In this document: positions 17,401-26,985 of the stretch, piece after piece
Position numbering within the stretch: the first letter of the stretch is position 1
How the letters are laid out: each line of letters opens with the position of its first letter
Notes under the pieces: model-generated
Databases searched by the model: none
Told to the model about the DNA's origin: nothing
The model's input: only the letters and a program-made list of their open reading frames with translations
Position numbers and translations under genes: made by a program
Source of the DNA: Bacteroidota bacterium
Lineage (GTDB): Bacteria > Bacteroidota > Bacteroidia > Bacteroidales > VadinHA17
Assembly (NCBI GenBank): GCA_012729475.1
Contig: JAAYDB010000032.1
Location: 1-37,697 of the forward strand
Reading direction: 5' to 3'
DNA length: 37,697 bases

Positions 17401-18259
17401 TAAAGCCTATAGTTACCTTTTTGAGGATGAGACCGACAAAATGCCTGAAGTTACAGCTTTACCTGCCGCTGAAGGGATGAATATCAATATATCTCAGGGT
17501 AAATCTGTTCCAGGGACAGCCCTGATAAGCATTACAGATGATATTACAGGACAGACAGGTAAATATGCTGTGAATTTTGGAACTCTGTCGTACAGTGATC
17601 CTTTTGAACCAACTGCTCTTAATGAGAAATGGAGCTGGGTAAGAGAGAACCCTGATAACTGGAGCCTGACGGAAACTACAGGAAGTATTTCTGTGACTGC
17701 TCAAAGAGGCGATATTCAGGGTACCGTCAATAATGCGGAAAATATATTACTGCAGAGTGCAAACACTGACTGGACAGCAGAATCCAGGGTTGTGTTCTCC
17801 AAAAAGCCCCGGGAAACTGATCAGCAGGGTGGCATCATTGCATATCAGGATGATGATAATTTCGTGAAGCTTGTTTATAAAAGATCCAGCAAGGGATTTA
17901 TGGATAATGATGAATATATTGAACTTCTCGTTGAAAGAGAAGGAGCACAATACTCAGCTGCCAGTGTTAAAGCCCGTGACCTTGTACAGGACGATCTCAC
18001 CATAGTTTTTAAAATTGAAAAGAAAGGGAGCATTTATACTGCTTACTATGCTACAGGAGGGAAAGGTTTTGAACTACTTGGCTCAACAGATGTTGTATTA
18101 AGCGATATTAAAGCAGGCTTACTGGCCTGTAACGGAGAACCGACATCCGGAGGAATGATGAATGCTGTTGCCGAAATGATGGGTGTTGGTGATGAAAGTG
18201 AAGTTGATCCCCTAAAAGTGCGGTTTGATTATTTTAATATTACAAACTCAGGCAGATAA
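14444..18259 (+). CDS. Lipoprotein GH3 glycosidase, paralogue with the same domain order
   Basis: 1271 aa, colinear with the GH3 protein encoded just upstream and clearly similar along the full length. It starts with a lipoprotein signal instead of a cleaved Sec signal: FFTAC with Cys25. The nucleophile motif is YITGDCGAI with Asp271; the acid/base region is NEEADRLTLELPGNQ. The GH3 C-terminal domain again carries a CBM6-like insert (about 450-600), then Fn3-like, Big_2-like and ConA-like modules. The ConA loops differ from the paralogue: the Gly-rich loop is replaced by a short Lys/Asp-rich one. It is probably bound to the outer membrane, acting on beta-linked oligosaccharides. The pair arose by tandem duplication. 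The next gene starts 39 nt downstream and is likely cotranscribed. Confidence 0.9.
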   Translation: MIKSNYRFVYFSVFCFIVAAFFTACKTETVNPIYLDTDYSFEERAADLVSRLTLEEKQSLLGNTMPAVPRLGINPYYVWGEALHGVVPMFNPNEAEATSFPSSTALASSWDPELMKKEAIAISDEARAFNNPVIANLTYWSPVIEPARDPRWGRTAETYGEDPFLISQIGSAFIRGMMGDDPVYLKTIPCGKHYFANNSEFNRHIGSSDMDDRDMREYYLVPYKNLIEKDKLPSIMTCYNAVNGIPMSANRYYVDTIPRKTYGLQGYITGDCGAIQDIQTGHHYVETAAEAAAAGLKSGVDTDCGSVYQTSAIDALNRGLITEADMDIALVNMFTTRMRAGEFDPPSSVSYSSIGRNVVNSPEHVALAAEIAGKTPVLLKNNVVQNSDEKILPLNASGMKKIALIGPQVNKVELGPYSGRPLEENMITPLEGIEKLLDEKAAPVEIVWTEGANTVSDNNLFSVYWFEIEKKDGSVERYDASRPYSTSPGITIGSGLTPETAVKSIIDKDWTSYRNINISDIQSVNISMTIPGSGGSVEFRAGSPSGTVIATVDGRGTTGMYSAFMPSTLSAEAVQTGLVGNQTLYLVYRAPEKPPIEQETIDMAASADVVVLFVGTDDHTMNEEADRLTLELPGNQYELIDAVAEANPNTVVVMQTHGMVEVDRFKDNPNIAGIIWTGFNGQAQGTAMASILFGDINPGGKLNSTWYRSLRDLPPITDYELRGGRNKNGRTFWYFNKDVSYEFGYGLSYTSFEYSNFRISKDEISPNDKITVSVDVKNTGVVDGDEVVQIYMKTPESPASLERPAKRLKGFQKVFLKAGETKTVPVDIDCADLWFWDSAGDRLIFDQGKYIFEIGSSSEDIRGKVETVMNGEFNSVLKTVVAECGKVVLGAGNSVQTSVTAAMSDDSFYDIENAEVSYSSNNPSVADVDENGLVTAKGPGVATITAEVTIEGKTLSDGYPLKVMADLTLAGIQIDGENIPDFSPDIKAYSYLFEDETDKMPEVTALPAAEGMNINISQGKSVPGTALISITDDITGQTGKYAVNFGTLSYSDPFEPTALNEKWSWVRENPDNWSLTETTGSISVTAQRGDIQGTVNNAENILLQSANTDWTAESRVVFSKKPRETDQQGGIIAYQDDDNFVKLVYKRSSKGFMDNDEYIELLVEREGAQYSAASVKARDLVQDDLTIVFKIEKKGSIYTAYYATGGKGFELLGSTDVVLSDIKAGLLACNGEPTSGGMMNAVAEMMGVGDESEVDPLKVRFDYFNITNSGR

Positions 18260-18297
18260 GAGATAGAGATGGCTTTTTAGGATCAGAAAACAGGATA

Positions 18298-19308
18298 ATG
18301 AATTCCGTATTAAAGAGGTTTGTTTTTATAATTCTCGGGGGAGGACTTTGCTTCCTGTTACTCCAGAGATCATTTATATCCCGGACTGATAATTACGGGC
18401 CGGTAGAAAAAACAGGGCTGATCAGCATCGGGAATAACACCGGTGAGAAAGGATACAGGGATGTTATATTATATAATGGCCGTCTACTGGCAGTGGGGAC
18501 AGAAGGACGGATCGATCATGTTAATAATTCCGTTGTTTTCACTCCACTTAACACTGTAGTGAAAAATGATCTTAATTGTATTATCAGTGAAAATAATGAC
18601 ATTATTATAGTTGGAGATGGAGGGACAATACTGATTTCGAAAGATGGAATAAATTTTGAACCGGCAGAATCGGGAATCAAAAATAACATTCATTCTGTAA
18701 CATGTTTTAATGGTATGCTCATTGCTTCAGCTGACGACGGGGTTTTACTCGTCTCAGGCAACGGTAATCTATGGAGTATAATACAGCTAAAGCTGATAGG
18801 GAACATAGTTTCAGTCACTTCAAATATGTCATTATGTATAGCCGTAACTGACAGAGGTGAAATACTAAAATCTCAGGATGGATTAAACTGGAGCATTACT
18901 GATTTCAATAAAGAATATGAAGGTTATTACAAAGCCTGTATTTTTACAAAAGCTTTTTTGAGTGATAACAGAATTGTTATCGCAGGCCATAATTATGACG
19001 GTACTCCCGTTGTGTTCTTTTCAGCCATGGGAAATGTATGGACAGAGAGAACTCTTGTTTACAATGATATCTACGGAAAACCCAGCTTATTGAAAACAGT
19101 GCCTAACGACATTGCATATGATGAGCCGGGCGATCAGTTTTTTATTGCTTGTGATCAGGGCGAGATATTAAGCCTGCCTTCATGTACTCAATGTAACGTA
19201 CTGGCCAAAGTGTCAGAAAATGATATTTTTGGAATACTATGTTCCGGTCATGATATTGTCAGTGTCGGAGAGGCTTATTCAGTGAATGTATTAAATATCA
19301 GATATTAA
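18298..19308 (+). CDS. Secreted or anchored beta-propeller protein with BNR-like repeats
   Basis: 336 aa. Residues about 7-25 form a signal peptide or membrane anchor (FVFIILGGGLCFLLLQ). The rest is a run of about 40-50-residue beta repeats with Asp-box-like turns: GGTILISKDGINFEP, GVLLVSGNGNLWSI and GEILKSQDGLNWSI. These resemble sialidase/YCF48-type propellers, but no catalytic residues can be assigned. A CTQC pair near residue 298 could form a disulfide. Its place 39 nt behind the second GH3 gene suggests an accessory, perhaps glycan-binding or scaffold role in the same locus; this is inference from position. No characterised family is recognised. Confidence 0.65.
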   Translation: MNSVLKRFVFIILGGGLCFLLLQRSFISRTDNYGPVEKTGLISIGNNTGEKGYRDVILYNGRLLAVGTEGRIDHVNNSVVFTPLNTVVKNDLNCIISENNDIIIVGDGGTILISKDGINFEPAESGIKNNIHSVTCFNGMLIASADDGVLLVSGNGNLWSIIQLKLIGNIVSVTSNMSLCIAVTDRGEILKSQDGLNWSITDFNKEYEGYYKACIFTKAFLSDNRIVIAGHNYDGTPVVFFSAMGNVWTERTLVYNDIYGKPSLLKTVPNDIAYDEPGDQFFIACDQGEILSLPSCTQCNVLAKVSENDIFGILCSGHDIVSVGEAYSVNVLNIRY

Positions 19309-19441
19309 TTATCTGAAAACTCTTACAATGTTTTCTGTCAGTTATTGATGAACCCGGGAGTTAATGGTTTCCTGTATCCCTTTGTTAAGCACTATAGTTA
19401 GGGTCTGAATTATGACATAACAGGTATTAACTACTAGTATG

Positions 19442-19473
19442 TTGGTATTATTAATCATAAAATCATATCTTTA
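19442..19473 (+). promoter_or_regulatory. Promoter for hflK
   Basis: TTG at 19442-19444, 21 nt, then TATCTTTA at 19466-19473 (one mismatch to TAnnTTTG). It lies 25 nt upstream of the hflK ATG. Confidence 0.45.
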
Positions 19474-19498
19474 CAAATAATACTCAAATGGATTTTAT

Positions 19499-20473
19499 AT
19501 GAATTACAATCAATTCGAAAATTTAAATATCCCTCCGGTCTGGAGAAAATATCTTTCCAACTATAAGAGGATATTACTTATTTTATTTTTTATAGTATTA
19601 CTGGCAACATCTCTTTTTCAGATTGATCCTGAGGAAGTCGGCGTTATTACCCGTTTCGGCAAATATATCAGGAGTGTAGATCCGGGACTTAATATAAAAT
19701 TCCCTGTAATTGAGAGATTATACAAGGTTGCCATAGAAAGACAGCAGAAGGAAGAATTCGGGTTTCGCACCATCGATCCGGGTATCCAGTCGGGTTACAT
19801 TAAGCAGGGTACGGTGGATGAATCCTTAATGCTGACGGGAGATCTTAACCTGGCAGATGTTGAATGGGTTGTCCAGTACAGGATAGAAGATCCTTACCTT
19901 TTTCTGTTTAAGGTCAGATCACCGGTAACGACACTGAGGGATATTTCAGAAGCCTCTATGCGGCAGATAGTAGGCGACAGGACGGTGAATGAAGTACTCA
20001 CAGTGGGAAGAAGTGAAATAGCAAATAAAGTGCACGAACAAATGCAGGAATTATGCAGTGAATATTCGCTTGGGATTAAAATTGAACAGGTTGTTTTACA
20101 GGATGTTAATCCACCTGATCCGGTAAAGGATGCTTTCAATGCTGTCAATCAGGCTCAACAGGAGAAAGAAACACTTATTAATCAGGCCCGTTCAGAGTAT
20201 AATAAAGTTATCCCTCGTGCAGAAGGCCAGGCAGAGGAGACTATACAAAAAGCAGAGGGTTATGCAACAGAACGCGTAAACAATGCTTTGGGAGAGGCTA
20301 CAAGATTTTCGGCTTTGTACAGAGAGTATATTAAGGCTCCTGAAGTAACAAAAAGAAGGCTTTATCTTGAGACAATGACAGATGTTATCCCAAGGCTTGG
20401 GAATAAGATAATAACTGATGAAGAGGGAGGTAATGTATTGCCTCTTCTGCAAATGCAGCTTAAAGAAAAATGA
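19499..20473 (+). CDS. hflK: HflK, SPFH-family regulator of the FtsH protease
   Basis: 324 aa. One membrane segment at about 25-43 (LLILFFIVLLATSLF) is followed by the SPFH/band-7 domain (EEVGVITRFGKYIRSVDPGLNIKFP) and a long charged helical region ending in a coiled coil (QAQQEKETLINQARSEYNKV). The order HflK then HflC, 86 nt apart, matches the standard pair, whose products form a large membrane complex around FtsH and modulate its proteolysis. Compared with E. coli HflK, the Gly/Pro-rich cytoplasmic N-terminal tail is absent, as often outside Proteobacteria. No link to the glycan locus is implied. Confidence 0.9.
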   Translation: MNYNQFENLNIPPVWRKYLSNYKRILLILFFIVLLATSLFQIDPEEVGVITRFGKYIRSVDPGLNIKFPVIERLYKVAIERQQKEEFGFRTIDPGIQSGYIKQGTVDESLMLTGDLNLADVEWVVQYRIEDPYLFLFKVRSPVTTLRDISEASMRQIVGDRTVNEVLTVGRSEIANKVHEQMQELCSEYSLGIKIEQVVLQDVNPPDPVKDAFNAVNQAQQEKETLINQARSEYNKVIPRAEGQAEETIQKAEGYATERVNNALGEATRFSALYREYIKAPEVTKRRLYLETMTDVIPRLGNKIITDEEGGNVLPLLQMQLKEK

Positions 20474-20559
20474 TTGTTTTAATCTTGAAGAATTTTAATA
20501 ATGGCTCTGTCTGTCTAAATGGAGTGGGCCTGCAATAATAAAAAAATAAAATTTCCCCT

Positions 20560-21504
20560 ATGAAAAATTCAAAAATCATAATATATTCCGTTGTCTGCCT
20601 GCTTGCTCTTATAGTTATACTTCAATCAGTTTTTATTGTAAAAGAAACAGAACAGGCTATAGTAACGCAATTCGGCAGACCCGTAGGAGAAGCCAAAACA
20701 ACACCAGGGCTTAATTTAAAAGTTCCCTTTATTCAGAAAGCCAATTACTTTGAAAAAAGATTTCTTGAATGGGACGGAGATCCTAACCAGGTTCCGACAA
20801 AAGATAAAAAATTTATTTTTGTTGATGCTTATGCCCGCTGGCAGATAACCGATCCCTTGCAGTTTTTTAAAAGACTTACCAACGAAAGAGGAGCTCAGTC
20901 AAGACTTGATGACATACTTGACGGGGAAACCCGTGATTATATTGCCAATCATGACCTGGAAGAAGCAGTCCGTTCAAGTAACAGAACACCTATGCCTTCA
21001 GGAATTGCCGGGGAAGAAGTCGGAGACACTCTCTCCGATATTAACACCGGCAGACTAAGCATACAGGAAATGATACTGAAGTCCGCCAACGAAAAAGCCA
21101 GTGATCTCGGGATCGTTATACTTGATTTCCGTTTAAAAAGACTTATTTATGTTGAAGAAGTCAGGACCCAGGTCTATGAGCGTATGATCAGTGAACGCTT
21201 CCGTATCGCTGAAAAATTCCGGTCTGAAGGAGAAGGAGAAGCTTCAAAGATAAATGGTGAAAGAGAGAGAGATCTCAAGAAGATTCAGTCTGAAGCTTTC
21301 AGAAAAGCTGAAGAAATAATGGGAATAGCCGATGCAAAAGCTACTGATATTTATGCTCAGGCTTATAACCAGACATCAGCTTCACGAAATCTCTATAGCT
21401 TTGTCAAATCAATGGAGACCTTCGAAAGAACATTCGACACTACAACAACAATTATCCTTTCTACAAACAGCGAACTGTATAAATACCTGATCGGCTTCGA
21501 GTAA
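20560..21504 (+). CDS. hflC: HflC, SPFH-family partner of HflK
   Basis: 314 aa. An N-terminal membrane segment (about 6-26, IIIYSVVCLLALIVILQSVF) precedes the SPFH domain with the HflC-like motifs IVTQFGRPVGEAKTTPGLN and FVDAYARWQITDPLQFFKR. The helical part includes RFRIAEKFRSEGEGEASKI and YAQAYNQTSASRNLYSFVKS, which are typical of HflC C-terminal regions. Starts 86 nt after hflK on the same strand and should form the hetero-oligomer with it. Confidence 0.92.
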   Translation: MKNSKIIIYSVVCLLALIVILQSVFIVKETEQAIVTQFGRPVGEAKTTPGLNLKVPFIQKANYFEKRFLEWDGDPNQVPTKDKKFIFVDAYARWQITDPLQFFKRLTNERGAQSRLDDILDGETRDYIANHDLEEAVRSSNRTPMPSGIAGEEVGDTLSDINTGRLSIQEMILKSANEKASDLGIVILDFRLKRLIYVEEVRTQVYERMISERFRIAEKFRSEGEGEASKINGERERDLKKIQSEAFRKAEEIMGIADAKATDIYAQAYNQTSASRNLYSFVKSMETFERTFDTTTTIILSTNSELYKYLIGFE

Positions 21505-21668
21505 TCTCAGATTAGTACATAAAATAATTGTACCCGGGTGAGGACTTGTTCTTACTGTGAAAAATACTGTTTGTCTGAAATTTTTCATATGAGAGTGACA
21601 GTTTATAATAATATGTGTTAATTTAGTTCTGAAGACCGGTATTATACTTTAACCTTAAATTATTGACC

Positions 21669-22241
21669 ATGAAAAAAAGATCTGATCGTGGGGAAAATAT
21701 TTTTCCCGGCCTGTTTTTTGTTTTTGCTATTGCTATTATTTTTACCTCATCCTGTCAGGATGTTAACAATGGAAAGGTAAGCAGTTATGCTGAAGACCGT
21801 GCACTTATTGAGGATCTTCAGGCTCGCTATATGTTTGCACTTGACAATGATGATCTGGATACTTATATCGGGACATTTACAGAAGATGGTATTCTTGATA
21901 TCGGTGAGGGAGAATGGAAGGGAAGGGATTTTATTAAGGAAACGCTGGAAGCCATACCTGAGGAAGAACCTTTAACAACAGATACTACTTTGCATCGTGC
22001 AACAGGCAGGCATAATATTACCAATATTGTGCTTAAAATTGAAGGAGATACTGCCTGGGGCAGAGCCTATTGGTTTCACATGTCTAACGACAATCCCGAA
22101 AGAGGTGGAGTACTGGATAATTACGGTCATTATGAGGATGTGATGGTAATGATTGACGGCGAGTGGTTGTTCAGTAAACGTAAAATCTTTAACGAACAAA
22201 TCGGCCGATGGGCTGCACCTGAAGGGAATCCGGCATGGTAG
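21669..22241 (+). CDS. NTF2/SnoaL-like lipoprotein
   Basis: 190 aa from ATG 21669; an in-frame TTG lies 6 nt upstream but the ATG is preferred. The signal ends in a lipobox TSSC (Cys29). The mature part looks like a SnoaL/NTF2-like cone: EDRALIEDLQARYMFALDND, YIGTFTEDGILDIGEGEWKG and the final strand GEWLFSKRKI. This fold hosts hydrolases, isomerases and ligand-binding proteins of many types; key active residues cannot be assigned. It stands alone between hflC and a tRNA gene on the other strand, so context gives no function. Confidence 0.7.
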   Translation: MKKRSDRGENIFPGLFFVFAIAIIFTSSCQDVNNGKVSSYAEDRALIEDLQARYMFALDNDDLDTYIGTFTEDGILDIGEGEWKGRDFIKETLEAIPEEEPLTTDTTLHRATGRHNITNIVLKIEGDTAWGRAYWFHMSNDNPERGGVLDNYGHYEDVMVMIDGEWLFSKRKIFNEQIGRWAAPEGNPAW

Positions 22242-22272
22242 GGGGGTAACCCTGATGCGGACTTCTCAGAAT

Positions 22273-22302
22273 AAAAAAACCGTACGCCAAAGGCGTACGG
22301 TT
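22273..22302 (-). terminator. Terminator of tRNA-Ser (minus strand)
   Basis: An 11-bp perfect stem, AACCGTACGCC (22278-22288) with GGCGTACGGTT (22292-22302) and loop AAA, is followed on the minus strand by a run of T (A-tract 22273-22279 on the plus strand). It ends the tRNA transcript; it may also stop reading from the plus-strand gene ending at 22241. Confidence 0.8.
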
Positions 22303-22314
22303 ATGGACCTGTCT

Positions 22315-22403
<89 letters not shown>

Positions 22404-22473
22404 TTGTAACTCATGAAAAAAACATGAGAATTAAAGAAATGCAAAATTACAAAATTCTTTAAATAATAAGAGC

Positions 22474-23514
22474 TTATATTGACATTTCTCCTGCCAGCGG
22501 TTTATCAAGATACTGTAATACCTTTTTGTTGGATTTATACTGCCCCAGTAGATACATCAGTTTTGTCACAGAAGCTTCAGATGTTATATCTTTTCCGCTT
22601 ATCACTCCGGCAGCCAGCATATCACGACTTGTTTCATATAGACCCATCTCAACACTACCTCCATGACACTGGGTGACATTCAGTATTATTCCACCACGGC
22701 TGATGAAATATTTAATGTCATCAAGAAACCATTTATAAGTAGGTGCATTGCCCGATCCGAATGTTTCAATAATAAGTGCCCTTAATCCTTCTGTATTAAT
22801 AATCGCCTCAACGAAATTTCTGTTTATACCCGGAAACAGTTTTAAAATAGCTACATTATTATCAAAAGATTTATGAAAGGCAAGATCTCTTCTTTCCGGA
22901 GGATAATTAATATAATTATAGTTATATTTTAAATGTAGTCCGGCCTCAACCAATGGCGGATAATTAGGTGAACTAAAGGCGTCAAAATGTTCGGCACTAA
23001 GTTTTGTTGTCCTGTTACCTCGTGTCAGTATGTTGTCGAAATATATACATACTTCCGGTACTGCAGGAAATCCGTCCTCCCGCCGGGCTGCAGCAATTTC
23101 AATTGATGTGATCAGGTTCTCCCTGCCGTCAGTACGGAGAAGACCTATTGGCAGTTGTGATCCGGTAAATATCACAGGTTTCGACAGGTTTTCAAGCATG
23201 AAACTTAAAGCAGAAGCAGAATAAGCCATTGTATCTGTTCCGTGCAGGATTACAAAACCATCAAAATCATCAAAATGGGTTTCAATTATCTCAGCCATTT
23301 TGATCCATATATCAGGATCAATATCCGATGAATCTTTAACAGGGACAAATGATATGGATTCGAGATTAAAGCCGAAATTTCCAAGAACAGGTACATGTTT
23401 TGTGATATGCCGGAAATTTATAGGCACAAGTGAACCGGTTACAGGGTCATGCACCATCCCTATTGTACCACCGGTATAAATGATAAGTACCGAGATATCC
23501 CTATTCTTTTTCAT
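22474..23514 (-). CDS. ansA: L-asparaginase, type I (cytoplasmic AnsA-like)
   Basis: 346 aa from the ATG at 23514; the longer reading from 23553 adds only 13 poorly conserved residues. The catalytic N-terminal motif is IIYTGGTIGM with the nucleophile Thr, and the second threonine motif is LHGTDTMAYSASAL. The small C-terminal domain includes TFGSGNAP. No signal peptide is present, so it should hydrolyse asparagine to aspartate and ammonia in the cytoplasm. The gene overlaps the end of tatD by 14 nt and is the last of a run with glutamate dehydrogenase and tatD, fitting nitrogen recovery. Confidence 0.92.
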   Translation of the reverse strand: MKKNRDISVLIIYTGGTIGMVHDPVTGSLVPINFRHITKHVPVLGNFGFNLESISFVPVKDSSDIDPDIWIKMAEIIETHFDDFDGFVILHGTDTMAYSASALSFMLENLSKPVIFTGSQLPIGLLRTDGRENLITSIEIAAARREDGFPAVPEVCIYFDNILTRGNRTTKLSAEHFDAFSSPNYPPLVEAGLHLKYNYNYINYPPERRDLAFHKSFDNNVAILKLFPGINRNFVEAIINTEGLRALIIETFGSGNAPTYKWFLDDIKYFISRGGIILNVTQCHGGSVEMGLYETSRDMLAAGVISGKDITSEASVTKLMYLLGQYKSNKKVLQYLDKPLAGEMSI

Positions 23515-24288
23515 TATCTGAGCAGATATTAAAAAGACGGCATGAATTATCAAATGTTATATTAGCTACCTCTTCTTCGCTTCTGTCAAATATTTCTGCA
23601 AGTTTACTATTTATTATACAAATATAAGAACTCTCATTTCTTTTTCCTCGGTAAGGGACGGGTGTCAGATAAGGAGAGTCTGTTTCAAGAACCAGATTGG
23701 TCAGCCCTGCTTCCTTTACAATTGTGCTTAGTCGTGAGTTTTTAAAAGTCAGAGGTCCTCCTATGCCAAGCATAAAGCCCATTTCAATTGCTTTTAGGGC
23801 ATCATTGACATCACCGGAAAATGCATGAAAAATACCTTTTAATTTTTCTCCTTTAAACTGACTGAGAATAGAAAAAATTTCCCGGATGGAATCCCTTGAA
23901 TGAATTATAATGGGCAGCCCTGACTCAACGGCACAGATAACCTGTTTTGAAAAAGCATCTTTTTGTTCTTCCAGGTAAGTTTTGTCCCAGTACAGATCAA
24001 TACCAATTTCGCCGACAGCAATGAAACTGTGTTGCGCGGCTGTCTCTCTGAGGCTTTCCAGTTGTATCAGATAATCTTCTTTAACCGAGGTGGGATGGAG
24101 GCCAATCATAGGATAACAGATATTTTTATATCTTTCAGATGCAGCCAGCATAGCCTTTACAGAGCCGGTATCAATGTTAGGCATCAGAAGTTTAATAACA
24201 CCCTTACTGACTGCACGATTGACAGCATCATCCCTGTCGGCATCAAAATCGGGGAGGTAGATATGTGTATGCGTATCTATTAACTGCA

Positions 24289-24289
<1 letters not shown>
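23501..24289 (-). CDS. tatD: TatD-family metal-dependent DNase/hydrolase
   Basis: 262 aa starting at ATG 24289 (a TTG one codon upstream is less likely). TIM-barrel amidohydrolase motifs in order: DTHTHI near the N-terminus, GEIGIDLYWD, HSRDS, FHAFSGD and ETDSPYL, which supply the two-metal site. Members act as 3'-5' exonucleases or in DNA quality control. The start codon shares one base with the stop of the preceding glutamate dehydrogenase (TGATG), which favours coupled translation, and the 3' end overlaps ansA. Confidence 0.92.
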
Positions 24290-25680
<1,391 letters not shown>

Positions 25681-25788
25681 CTATAGATACATGATACTTT
25701 AAATTAATAAAATATTATTTATGAATGCAAATTCATATAAAATGTTATTAAAAAATGGGTTATTCAAGGCATTTTTAAGTCAGGTTGT

Positions 25789-26901
25789 TCAGACAATTCT
25801 GTAAAGATTACCCGGATAACATTTAATAAGTCCTTTGAATTCCATTTGCAAAAGGATGGAAGACAACCTGTTTACGGGAAAAGACAGGGATCTGCATATT
25901 ACATCAACTGTAAGTTCTTTTTCACGGGAAAGGAGTTCAAAAACAGAGCGTTCGTTGTCATCGAGGTCAGTGAACAGGCTTTTTTGGATGGATTTATTTT
26001 TTGTTTTTTCTGGTATCCAGTTAAGGAAATACTCTATATCTGAAGCGTTTTCAACAAGAGCTGCTTTGCTGTATTTGATAAGATTATTGCATCCTGCCGA
26101 CCATTGATCTTCAGGTCGTCCCGGTACAGCTAACACATCCCTGTTATAAGAAGCTGCTATATCGGAAGTGATAAGTGCGCCTCCCTTAATTCCTGATTCT
26201 ATAACAAGGGTGGCATCTGAGATACCTGCAATAATACGGTTCCTCCTGATAAAATTATTTCTTTCCGGAAGGGTATCTGATATAAAATCAGTCAGAAGGC
26301 CACCATTTTTTACCATGGCTTCGGCTGTATATCTGTGAAGAGAAGGATATATTGTTTTAAATCCGTGACCCAGAACGGCTATTGTCTGAAGATTGTTGGA
26401 TATAGCTGCTTTGTGAGATGTTATATCAATACCGTAGGCCAGACCGCTTACAATTATTAGATCGGGAAATCCCGCTGCAAGATCTTTGATGATCTTTTCA
26501 CATAGTTCTTTTCCCCTTGTTGTAGCGTTCCTTGTTCCAACAACACTGAGAATTTTAGATGAATTAAGATCGCTGGTCCCTCTGTAGAAAAACATTACCG
26601 GAGAATCGTCACATTGTTTTAACCTGTATGGATAATTGTCGTCAAGATAGAAAAATGTCTTAATCTTTCGGGAGTTTACATATTCAACTTCTTTTTCTGC
26701 TATGTCGAGATACGTGCGATTGCTTATACATTTTGCAAGCCCCGGGCCAATGCCCGGTATTTTTATCAGGTTCCTGTATGGTTCGTTGAAAACAGCTTCA
26801 ATGTTACCGAAATATGAGACCAGTTTGCGGGCATTGATATCTCCTATTCCGGGGATAAGGCCCAAAGCAATTTTATGCTTCAGAGAAATATTTTGGGGCA
26901 T
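25789..26901 (-). CDS. dprA: DprA/Smf, DNA-processing protein
   Basis: 370 aa from ATG 26901. The N-terminal helix-hairpin-helix part has IPGIGDINARKLVSYFGN and IPGIGPGLA. The Rossmann-like core has SVVGTRNATTRGKE, VSGLAYGIDITSHKAA, IAVLGHGF and IAGISDATLVIESG with GGALITS. A C-terminal winged helix (ELTVDVICRSLSFPVNRLSSIL) follows. It loads RecA on incoming single-stranded DNA during transformation. A longer reading from 26961 is rejected because its extra 20 codons are hydrophobic and lie over the terminator of the upstream gene and the predicted dprA promoter. Confidence 0.93.
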   Translation of the reverse strand: MPQNISLKHKIALGLIPGIGDINARKLVSYFGNIEAVFNEPYRNLIKIPGIGPGLAKCISNRTYLDIAEKEVEYVNSRKIKTFFYLDDNYPYRLKQCDDSPVMFFYRGTSDLNSSKILSVVGTRNATTRGKELCEKIIKDLAAGFPDLIIVSGLAYGIDITSHKAAISNNLQTIAVLGHGFKTIYPSLHRYTAEAMVKNGGLLTDFISDTLPERNNFIRRNRIIAGISDATLVIESGIKGGALITSDIAASYNRDVLAVPGRPEDQWSAGCNNLIKYSKAALVENASDIEYFLNWIPEKTKNKSIQKSLFTDLDDNERSVFELLSREKELTVDVICRSLSFPVNRLSSILLQMEFKGLIKCYPGNLYRIV

Positions 26902-26921
26902 AGCACAAAGATTGAGACATG

Positions 26922-26953
26922 CAAAAATAAAAAAAGCAATGATGTAATTCAAA
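26922..26953 (-). promoter_or_regulatory. Promoter for dprA
   Basis: On the minus strand TTTG (26950-26953), 20 nt, then TATTTTTG (26922-26929), an exact match to the Bacteroidota consensus. The -7 box follows the T-tract of the upstream terminator, so the two signals overlap. Predicted leader about 15 nt. Confidence 0.5.
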
Positions 26954-26969
26954 AACACCATTGCTTTTT
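26930..26969 (-). terminator. Terminator of the second glutamate dehydrogenase gene
   Basis: AAAAAGCAATG (26931-26941) pairs perfectly with CATTGCTTTTT (26959-26969). On the minus strand the hairpin is followed by further T residues, giving a terminator 17 nt after the stop codon at 26986. Confidence 0.7.
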
Positions 26970-26985
26970 ATAGCAGTCAGCCCCT

